Shown: in pieces, positions 15,993 to 21,635 of the stretch
How positions within the stretch are numbered: position 1 is the first letter of the stretch
Layout of the letters: every line of letters begins with the position of its first letter
Assembly (NCBI GenBank): GCA_937912025.1
Contig: CALDOZ010000049.1
Coordinates: 1 to 21,635 of the forward strand
Length of the DNA stretch: 21,635 nucleotides
Origin: an uncultured Clostridia bacterium
Lineage (GTDB): Bacteria; Bacillota; Clostridia; Christensenellales; Borkfalkiaceae
Direction of reading: 5' to 3'
Position numbers and translations under genes: made by a program
The notes under the pieces: generated by a model
What the model saw: the letters and a program-made list of their open reading frames with translations, nothing else
Databases searched by the model: none
What the model was told of the DNA's origin: nothing

Positions 15993-16150
15993 AGTTTACT
16001 CCGTTAGTTAAAAATGTTCAACTCAAACACAACATTTTGTGTTTAAAAAAAGTTAACAAAATATTACTTGATTTATTTTTAATAATATTTTAATATATTT
16101 ACAAGTTAAAATCAAGATAATATAGTAACAAATTTTATTAAGGTGTCATT
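15993..16150. promoter_or_regulatory. divergent promoter region between sbcD and the dnaD-like gene
   Basis: This 158-base AT-rich gap must hold both outward promoters. A weak plus-strand candidate is TTGATT (16068-16073), 17 bases, TAATAT (16091-16096). I could not settle a convincing minus-strand promoter. Two perfect inverted repeats lie here: AAACACAA/TTGTGTTT (16025-16032 with 16037-16044, four-base loop) and CTTGATTT/AAATCAAG (16067-16074 with 16109-16116). The second brackets the candidate plus-strand -10 box. AAGGTG precedes the ATG at 16151. Confidence 0.5.
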
Positions 16151-17584
16151 ATGTCGTTTTGTACGTTCTCAAAAGAAGCAATAACTTCGGGAAAAACGTC
16201 GATAGATAACGTTTTTATTACAAACTATTTACCCGAAGCAACTGAAAGCGCCGTAAAGGTTTATCTTTACGGTTTATATTTGTGCCAAAATTCTAATTTT
16301 GAAGACGTTAATTCTTTTGCCGAAACGTTAAACGTTAGCGTTGACGTGGTTAAAGACTCTTTTAAATTTTGGGAAGACTACGGCATAGTGTCGGTTATAT
16401 CTGAAGATCCTTTTTCAGTAAAATACTATCCACTTAACGAAAGCGGTTTAAAATATAAAAAGTTTAAGCCAGAAAAATACGCTGATTTCACTAAGGCTTT
16501 ACAACTTTTAGTTACTGATAGAATGATTCCTATAAGTGAATACAACGAGTATTTTAACGTTTTAGAATCAAGTACGATTAAGCCCGAGGCTTTACTTATG
16601 ATTGTTAAGTACTGCATTGACTTAAAAGGCGGTAATATCGGCACTAAATACATAATTACCGTTGTAAAAGACTTTATTTCACGCGGAATAACTACCTCTC
16701 AACTTGTTGAACGTGAACTTTCAGACTATACTTTGACGTCTAAAGAACTTTACGAAGTTTTACAAGCATTAAAAATTAATAAGAAAATTGAAGTTGAAGA
16801 CCAACAACTTTACAAAAAATGGACTGAAAACTTTGGTTTTGATAAAGAAATTATAATTTTTACTGCTAAAAATCAAAAGGTTAAAAACTTTAAAAAACTT
16901 GACAGTTTAATTGAAGAACTTTATTCCAATAAACGCTTTACAGTTGAAGAAGTAAAATCGTACTTTACTAGTAAAGAACAACTTATCAATTTAACTGTTG
17001 CAATAAATAAAAATCTTGGTATTTACGTTGAAATTGTTGATACAGTAATTAAAAATTACATATCTCCTTGGATGGCAAAAGGCTACAATGAAGAAACGCT
17101 AATTTTCATATCTAATTATTGTTTTAGAAAAAATAAGCGTTCACTTGAACAAATGAACGACACAATTTCAACGTTATATAAAATGGGACTCGTTACCCTT
17201 TCTTCTATAACTTCGTATATAACTGAAAGAAGCGCAAACGACAAATTTATCACAAAAATTCTTGAAAACACAGGCGTTAATCGTAAGCCTAATAATTGGG
17301 ATAGAGAAAATCTTTCTACTTGGCGTTCTTGGAATTTTACTGACGAAATGATAATAGAAGCAAGTAAGCGCTCAACTAACTCAACTAACCCAATGGCTTA
17401 CATAAACGGCATTTTGTCTGATTGGAAATCAAAAGATATTTTTACGATAGATAAAATTCCTGTAATTGTTAAACAAACTAACACAACTAAAAACAGTAAA
17501 CGCGTTTCTTTTGCTAATGAAAGAAATTACACTGAAGACGAATTAAATAGCATTATCGACTCGATTGACGATATTAAGGTATAA
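16151..17584 (+). CDS. DnaD/DnaB-like replication initiation protein with repeated DnaD domains
   Basis: A 477-residue protein of the DnaD/DnaB superfamily that loads the replicative helicase with a DnaI-type partner. A winged-helix N-terminal part (about 30-90, with AVKVYLYGLY and FWEDYGIVSV) is followed by what I read as four DnaD C-type (DDBH2) repeats: about 112-193, 215-270, 303-357 and 386-435. The last holds the best-kept signature, YINGILSDW. Size and position directly before a DnaI-like gene match the dnaB-dnaI pair of Bacillus (472 and 311 residues), but the repeat number is higher and the sequence is far from it, so I do not give a symbol. The C-terminal 40 residues are polar and probably disordered. 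It is divergent from sbcD. Confidence 0.85.
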   Translation: MSFCTFSKEAITSGKTSIDNVFITNYLPEATESAVKVYLYGLYLCQNSNFEDVNSFAETLNVSVDVVKDSFKFWEDYGIVSVISEDPFSVKYYPLNESGLKYKKFKPEKYADFTKALQLLVTDRMIPISEYNEYFNVLESSTIKPEALLMIVKYCIDLKGGNIGTKYIITVVKDFISRGITTSQLVERELSDYTLTSKELYEVLQALKINKKIEVEDQQLYKKWTENFGFDKEIIIFTAKNQKVKNFKKLDSLIEELYSNKRFTVEEVKSYFTSKEQLINLTVAINKNLGIYVEIVDTVIKNYISPWMAKGYNEETLIFISNYCFRKNKRSLEQMNDTISTLYKMGLVTLSSITSYITERSANDKFITKILENTGVNRKPNNWDRENLSTWRSWNFTDEMIIEASKRSTNSTNPMAYINGILSDWKSKDIFTIDKIPVIVKQTNTTKNSKRVSFANERNYTEDELNSIIDSIDDIKV

Positions 17585-17585
17585 A

Positions 17586-18506
17586 ATGATTAAAAACGAA
17601 GAATTAATAAATAAGGTTAATAATATTTATCTAAACCTTAGAAGTAAAGAAAGTTCAAGAATTGCTTACGTTGAAGATAAATTATATTCTTACAAAGAGT
17701 ATATAAGCATTGTAAACGATATAGGCAAAACCAAACTTTCAATATCTAAAGCAAAGCATTTAGGTAAAACTGACGAGGTAAAATTTAATACCGAAAAACT
17801 AAATATTTTAAATGAAAAAAAAGTTAAATTTTTAGAAAATATCGGAATAAATGAAGATATTTTAAAACCAAGACACAAGTGTAATTTATGCTCTGATACA
17901 GGATACATTAACGGCAAACGTTGCAGTTGTTTTTATAAGTACCTACAACTTGTTACCCTTAAAGCGCTTAACGTTGAAAACGATTATATTAATAAGTTTA
18001 ATACAATCCCATTAGAACTAACAAAACACTATAAACTCGCAAACGATTACGTTGAAAAATTTCCAAATAACTTAGTAAACAATTTTATTTTTACAGGTAA
18101 AGCGGGAACGGGTAAAACGGTATTATCTAAAAAAATAGTTGACGATATTAACGCTAAAAATTATTCCGCTATATTTTTAACGGCAACAGAACTTAATCAA
18201 ATATTTTTAAAAATGCATTTAGACGAAATTGACAAATTGTTAGTATCCGATATTTTATCTAACTGCGACTTATTAGTAATTGACGACCTTGGCACAGAGC
18301 CAATCTATACAAACGTTACTATCGAGTATTTATTAGACCTAATTTCAACGCGTTTAAATAAAAGTAAACATTTTATTATTACAACGAACTTAACGCCAGC
18401 AGAAATTAATAATAGATACAATGAACGCTTTTATTCAAGACTATGCGACAAAACAAAAACAAAAATTATCCCATTTACGATTGACGATTTAAGACGAAAA
18501 AACTAA
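17586..18506 (+). CDS. DnaI/DnaC-type helicase loader ATPase
   Basis: A 306-residue AAA+ ATPase expected to load DnaB helicase on DNA. The N-terminal part is helical and ends in a zinc-binding cluster CNLCSDTGY...CSC (Cys99, Cys102, Cys113, Cys115), as in DnaI and clostridial DnaC-like proteins. The AAA+ domain has Walker A GKAGTGKT (171-178), Walker B LLVIDD (229-234), sensor segment FIITTNLT and RFYSRL with likely arginine finger. The start at 17586 lies one base past the dnaD-like stop, with AAGG seven bases upstream; a TTG at 17565 would add seven residues but lies inside the upstream gene without a ribosome site. A strong terminator follows. Confidence 0.9.
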   Translation: MIKNEELINKVNNIYLNLRSKESSRIAYVEDKLYSYKEYISIVNDIGKTKLSISKAKHLGKTDEVKFNTEKLNILNEKKVKFLENIGINEDILKPRHKCNLCSDTGYINGKRCSCFYKYLQLVTLKALNVENDYINKFNTIPLELTKHYKLANDYVEKFPNNLVNNFIFTGKAGTGKTVLSKKIVDDINAKNYSAIFLTATELNQIFLKMHLDEIDKLLVSDILSNCDLLVIDDLGTEPIYTNVTIEYLLDLISTRLNKSKHFIITTNLTPAEINNRYNERFYSRLCDKTKTKIIPFTIDDLRRKN

Positions 18507-18515
18507 AAGCAAAAC

Positions 18516-18545
18516 AAAATCCGTAGCAAAAACTACGGATTTTTT
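18516..18545. terminator. bidirectional terminator between helicase loader and ppiB
   Basis: AAAATCCGTAG (18516-18526) and CTACGGATTTT (18533-18543) form an 11-pair stem with a six-base loop. T6 closes it on the plus strand, and TTTTGTTTTG follows on the minus strand. It serves both converging genes. Confidence 0.88.
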
Positions 18546-18554
18546 GTTTAAAAA

Positions 18555-19076
18555 TTATGCTTTAACGGGATTAGGATATTCAACGCCAAACGTTTCAACG
18601 GTTACTTCTTTCATAATAACGTCTTCAATAGGCTTGTCGTACCAATCAGTTTGAACGTCTGCAATAAAGTCAACAACTTCAATACCTTCAATTACTTTAC
18701 CAAACGAAGCGTATTGACCGTCTAAATGCGGAGAGTCTTGATGCATAATAAAAAATTGAGAACCTGCAGAGTTTGGAGCCATAGTTCTTGCCATTGATAA
18801 AACACCACGCGAATGTTTAAGGTTATTTTTAAAGCCATTAGACGTAAACTCGCCTTTTATCGAGTAGCCAGGACCGCCACTACCAACACCCGTTGGGTCA
18901 CCGCCTTGAATCATAAAGCCGTTAATTACACGGTGAAAGCAAATACCGTTATAAAAACCACTTTTTACAAGCGAAATGAAATTATTTACCGTATTTGGCG
19001 CAATTTCAGGATAAAGTTCTGCTTTAATTACTTTTTCATCTGCTAACTTAATTGTTACAATTGGATTAGTTGCCAT
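18555..19076 (-). CDS. ppiB: cyclophilin-type peptidyl-prolyl isomerase
   Basis: A 173-residue cytoplasmic cyclophilin that catalyses proline cis-trans isomerisation. Family segments are FHRVINGFMIQGGDP (47-61, Arg49 catalytic), SMARTMAPNSAGSQFFI (94-110) and LDGQYASFGKVIEG. I start it at 19076 because AGGAG lies six bases upstream; an ATG eight codons earlier falls inside the upstream gene. There is no signal peptide. The start is 11 bases past the dCMP deaminase stop, so the two are probably one transcript ending at the terminator at 18516-18545. Confidence 0.92.
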   Translation of the reverse strand: MATNPIVTIKLADEKVIKAELYPEIAPNTVNNFISLVKSGFYNGICFHRVINGFMIQGGDPTGVGSGGPGYSIKGEFTSNGFKNNLKHSRGVLSMARTMAPNSAGSQFFIMHQDSPHLDGQYASFGKVIEGIEVVDFIADVQTDWYDKPIEDVIMKEVTVETFGVEYPNPVKA

Positions 19077-19087
19077 AAAATTCTCCT

Positions 19088-19537
19088 TTATTCTTCCCAC
19101 TTAATAATTTCAACACCCGCTTCATTTAAAAGTTCAAGAGAGAAATCATCTGGGTAACCATACTTATATATAACTTTTTTAATTCCTGAATTTATAATCA
19201 TTTTAGTACAAATTGTACAAGGCTGATGCGTAACGTAAATAGTTGCGCCCGCTACTGAAGTACCAAGCCTTGCCGCTTGCGCAATTGCATTTTGCTCAGC
19301 ATGAACTGCAAAACAAATTTCGTGACGAGTTCCAGACGGAATATTGAGTTTTTTACGCAAACACTCGCCTTTATCTTTACAACTTACAACGCCCGACGGC
19401 GCTCCGTTATAGCCAGTTGCCACAATGCGTTTATCTTTAACAATTACAGCGCCAACGTGCCTATTTTCTTGATAACAACTCGACCAAGAACCTACAACTT
19501 CCGCCATATCGATAAAGCGCTTATCCCATTTATCCAT
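19088..19537 (-). CDS. comEB: deoxycytidylate (dCMP) deaminase
   Basis: A 149-residue zinc deaminase that turns dCMP into dUMP for dTMP synthesis. The zinc site is HAEQNAI (His79, catalytic Glu81) with PCTIC (Cys107, Cys110); the N-terminal RHVGAVIVKD and ATGYNGAPSG are characteristic of ComEB-type dCMP deaminases, and length is normal. A strong GGAGG precedes the ATG by six bases, and a promoter lies at 19568-19596. No competence genes are nearby, so the symbol follows the family only. Confidence 0.9.
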   Translation of the reverse strand: MDKWDKRFIDMAEVVGSWSSCYQENRHVGAVIVKDKRIVATGYNGAPSGVVSCKDKGECLRKKLNIPSGTRHEICFAVHAEQNAIAQAARLGTSVAGATIYVTHQPCTICTKMIINSGIKKVIYKYGYPDDFSLELLNEAGVEIIKWEE

Positions 19538-19567
19538 AGTAACCTCCGAAAATCACTTAATGAATTA

Positions 19568-19596
19568 ATTTTAACATATAAAGGTAAATTTTGCAA
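19568..19596 (-). promoter_or_regulatory. promoter for dCMP deaminase-ppiB
   Basis: On the minus strand TTGCAA (19591-19596), 17 bases, then TAAAAT (19568-19573) with a TG one base before the -10 box (extended -10). It lies about 30 bases upstream of the deaminase ATG. AAGGTAA (19581-19587) and TTACCTT (19612-19618) form a 7-base inverted repeat overlapping the spacer, possibly an operator. Confidence 0.6.
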
Positions 19597-19678
19597 TATA
19601 ATTTAACTATATTACCTTAATTAATAAAAATCTCAACAAAATTTTACAAAATAATGCGAACAAATTACAAGATAATAC

Positions 19679-19706
19679 TTGACAAAATATATATTACTGA
19701 TATAAT
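19679..19706 (+). promoter_or_regulatory. groESL promoter
   Basis: TTGACA (19679-19684), 16 bases, TATAAT (19701-19706), both perfect consensus. Transcription should start near 19713, inside the CIRCE left arm, so HrcA bound there would block initiation. Confidence 0.85.
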
Positions 19707-19710
19707 AAAA

Positions 19711-19737
19711 TTAGCAATCAAAGCGGTAGAGTGCTAA
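19711..19737 (+). promoter_or_regulatory. CIRCE operator (HrcA site)
   Basis: TTAGCAATC, nine bases, GAGTGCTAA. The right arm is perfect and the left differs from the consensus TTAGCACTC at one base. CIRCE is the binding site of the heat-shock repressor HrcA and commonly controls groESL and dnaK operons. The regulator itself is not in this window. Confidence 0.93.
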
Positions 19738-19750
19738 TTTTTACCGCTTT
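19720..19750 (+). promoter_or_regulatory. second hairpin in the groES leader, exclusive with CIRCE
   Basis: AAAGCGGTA (19720-19728) is an exact reverse complement of TACCGCTTT (19742-19750), with a 13-base loop. The left arm is exactly the nine-base CIRCE spacer and the loop contains the CIRCE right arm. If transcription starts near 19713 the hairpin would be near the mRNA 5' end, six bases before the GGAGG of groES (19757-19761). Confidence 0.65.
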
Positions 19751-19769
19751 AACAATGGAGGCACAATTT

Positions 19770-20054
19770 ATGAAAATTAAACCATTATTTGATAAAGTTG
19801 TAGTTGAGGCTACTTCTAAAGAAGAGACAACTAAATCGGGCTTTATTTTACCTAGCGCATCTCAAGAAAAACAACAAACTGCAAAGGTTGTTGCAGTTGG
19901 TCCAGGTGGAATAATTGACGGTAAGGAAATAACCATGCAAGTTAAAGTTGGCGACGTTGTATTGTACGCTAAATACGCCGGTTCTGACTTTAAAATTGAC
20001 GGTAAAGAATTTACTATAATTAAACAAAGCGATATTCTCGCTATAGTTGAATAA
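19770..20054 (+). CDS. groES: co-chaperonin GroES
   Basis: A 94-residue Hsp10 that caps the GroEL cage. MKIKPLFDKVVVE, the mobile-loop segment EETTKSGFILPS, VVAVGPGG and the C-terminal KQSDILAIVE are typical. The start at 19770 has GGAGG (19757-19761) eight bases upstream; in-frame ATG or other starts at 19731 and 19755 lie upstream of or inside that ribosome site. It is followed by groEL after 11 bases and is under the CIRCE-regulated promoter. Confidence 0.95.
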   Translation: MKIKPLFDKVVVEATSKEETTKSGFILPSASQEKQQTAKVVAVGPGGIIDGKEITMQVKVGDVVLYAKYAGSDFKIDGKEFTIIKQSDILAIVE

Positions 20055-20065
20055 AGGAGATTATT

Positions 20066-21635
20066 ATGGCTAAACAAATTAAATATGGCGAAGAAGCAAG
20101 AAAAGCGCTTGAAGCAGGCGTTAATACCCTTGCCGATACTGTAAAAATAACTCTTGGGCCTAAAGGCAGAAACGTTGTACTTGACAAAAAATACGGCGCT
20201 CCCCTTATTACTAACGACGGTGTTACAATCGCTAAAGAAATTGAACTTGAAGACCCATTCCAAAATATGGGCGCTCAACTTGTAAAAGAAGTTTCAACAA
20301 AAACGAACGACGTTGCCGGTGACGGTACTACTACCGCCGTTGTTCTCGCTCAAGCAATGATTCGTGAAGGACTTAAAAACCTTGCAGCAGGCGCTAACCC
20401 TATCGTTCTTAAAAAAGGTATTTCTAAGGCTGTTGCAACGGCTGTAAACGAACTTAAAGCCATTTCTAAACCTGTAACTGACAAAAAGGCTATTGCTCAA
20501 GTTGCTGCCATTTCAGCGGGCGACGAAGAAATTGGTACTTTAATTTCAGAGGCTATGGATAAAGTTGGTAAAGACGGCGTTATCACTATTCAAGAATCTA
20601 AAACAATGAAAACGGAACTCACTACCGTTGAAGGTATGCAATTTGATAGAGGCTACGCTTCTGCTTACATGGTAACTGATACCGATAAAATGCAAGCCGT
20701 TTACGATAACCCAGTAATTTTAATTACTGATAAAAAGATTTCTTCAGTTCAAGAAATTTTACCTATAATAGAGCCTATCGCTCAACAAGGTCAAAAACTT
20801 CTTATTATTGCAGAAGACGTTGAAGGCGACGCTCTTGCAGCGCTTGTCGTTAACAAACTTAAAGGCGTATTTAATAGCGTTGCAGTTAAAGCGCCTGGAT
20901 TTGGCGATAGAAGAAAAGCTATGCTTGAAGATATTGCAATTTTAACTGGTGGTACGGTTATTTCTTCTGATCTTGGTATTGAGTTTAAAGACGTTACTTT
21001 CGATATGCTTGGTAGAGCAACTCAAGTTAAAGTTGATAAAGATAATACTACAATCGTTGGTGGCGCTGGCGACCAAAACGAAATTCAAGGTAGAATTACC
21101 GCTATTAAAGCACAAATTGAAGAAACTACTTCTGATTACGATAGAGAAAAACTTCAAGAAAGACTTGCAAAACTTGCTAGTGGTGTTGCTGTTATCAAAA
21201 TCGGTGCTGCTACAGAAGTTGAACTTAAAGAAAAGAAATATCGTGTAGAAGACGCTTTGGCTGCAACACGAGCTGCACGAGAAGAAGGTATCGTTCCTGG
21301 TGGTGGTGTAACATTAATCCACGCATCAGAAGTTCTTAAAGATTTTAAATCTGATGATGCAGATGAAATCCTTGGTGCAAAAATTGTTTATAACGCAGCA
21401 AAATATCCTCTTAAACAAATCGCAACAAATGCAGGTGTTGATGGTGGTGTAGTTATCTACCAACTTGAGAACCAACCATTTGGAATGGGATTTAACGCTG
21501 CAACATTACAAGTAACAAACATGATGGAAGCAGGCATTATTGATCCAGCAAAAGTTGTTAAGAGTGCTTTGCAAAATGCAGTTTCTATTGCATCAATGAT
21601 TGTTACAACAGAGACTCTTGTTGCAGATGAAAAAG
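20066..21635 (+). CDS. groEL: chaperonin GroEL (3' end beyond window; possible chimera)
   Basis: At least 523 residues of Hsp60 are visible and only about 20 should be missing. ATP-binding and hinge signatures include KITLGPKGRNVVLDKKYG, NDGVTIAKEIELED, the DVAGDGTTTAVVLAQ loop and, late, GIVPGGGVTLI. The ATG has AAGGAG upstream. The reading frame stays open to the end of the window. After about residue 396 (base 21251) the codon use changes abruptly: before it, Asp before a G-starting codon is GAC nine times and GAT never; after it, GAT five times and GAC never, and CGA and TTG codons appear. The protein also becomes less Firmicutes-like (NAGVDGGVVIYQLE). The join is in a highly conserved segment. 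Confidence 0.93.
   Translation, partial: MAKQIKYGEEARKALEAGVNTLADTVKITLGPKGRNVVLDKKYGAPLITNDGVTIAKEIELEDPFQNMGAQLVKEVSTKTNDVAGDGTTTAVVLAQAMIREGLKNLAAGANPIVLKKGISKAVATAVNELKAISKPVTDKKAIAQVAAISAGDEEIGTLISEAMDKVGKDGVITIQESKTMKTELTTVEGMQFDRGYASAYMVTDTDKMQAVYDNPVILITDKKISSVQEILPIIEPIAQQGQKLLIIAEDVEGDALAALVVNKLKGVFNSVAVKAPGFGDRRKAMLEDIAILTGGTVISSDLGIEFKDVTFDMLGRATQVKVDKDNTTIVGGAGDQNEIQGRITAIKAQIEETTSDYDREKLQERLAKLASGVAVIKIGAATEVELKEKKYRVEDALAATRAAREEGIVPGGGVTLIHASEVLKDFKSDDADEILGAKIVYNAAKYPLKQIATNAGVDGGVVIYQLENQPFGMGFNAATLQVTNMMEAGIIDPAKVVKSALQNAVSIASMIVTTETLVADEK

Noticed and set aside
15993..16150. Replication origin near the initiation genes
   Set aside because: No cluster of TTATCCACA-type DnaA boxes; the best match (TGTGTTTAA at 16037-16046) has two mismatches and is alone.
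16151..18506. DnaD-like plus DnaC-like pair as a prophage replication module
   Set aside because: No integrase, repressor or structural genes nearby, codon use matches the neighbours, and the sizes fit the chromosomal dnaB-dnaI pair of Bacillus.
19581..19618. AAGGTAA/TTACCTT as a terminator
   Set aside because: The loop is 24 bases, the stem is AT-rich and no T-run follows; it overlaps the deaminase promoter, so it is at most an operator.

Overview
The window reads as a low-GC Firmicutes-type chromosome, probably an uncultured clostridial or related lineage assembled from a metagenome. The support is an AT-rich backbone, strong AGGAG-type ribosome binding sites, sigma-A-like promoters, a HrcA/CIRCE-type groESL promoter, a DnaD/DnaI-type replication initiation pair and a sua5-rpiB-upp order that recalls Bacillus. 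The standard bacterial code fits: all genes end on TAA, TAG or TGA and Trp is TGG. No rRNA, tRNA, CRISPR array, IS transposase or phage structural gene was seen.

Layout. (1) About 1-950: a GC-richer block holding the 3' end of an unidentified gene and a CPBP-family membrane protease, both on +. It abuts, at about 950-958, a ClpC gene on - that loses its second half there. (2) About 950-4310, - strand: rpiB, upp, galU and truncated clpC, behind a clear promoter at 4280-4308. (3) 4339-15992, - strand: ten tightly packed genes, sbcD, sbcC, a degenerate alpha/beta hydrolase, a DUF951 gene, lepB, two small membrane proteins, pepF, dnaB helicase and sua5, with start/stop overlaps or gaps of at most 11 bases and a terminator after sua5. 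(4) 15993-16150: a divergent AT-rich regulatory region with two inverted repeats. (5) 16151-18506, +: a multi-repeat DnaD-family protein and a DnaI/DnaC-type helicase loader, ending in a bidirectional terminator. (6) 18555-19537, -: dCMP deaminase and cyclophilin. (7) 19679-21635, +: groES and groEL under a CIRCE operator; groEL runs off the window.

The genes are mostly housekeeping: replication (DnaB helicase, DnaD-like initiator, loader), DNA end processing (SbcCD), protein folding and quality control (GroESL, ClpC, PpiB, PepF), secretion (LepB), tRNA t6A synthesis (Sua5), nucleotide salvage (Upp, dCMP deaminase) and sugar metabolism (RpiB, GalU). No complete new defence or biosynthetic system is visible. 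The points most worth a second look are a groES leader whose CIRCE spacer is one arm of a second, competing hairpin; an SbcC without the CxxC zinc hook; an alpha/beta hydrolase that seems to have lost its whole catalytic triad; and two abrupt breaks, in clpC and in groEL, that look like assembly chimeras or recombination points.
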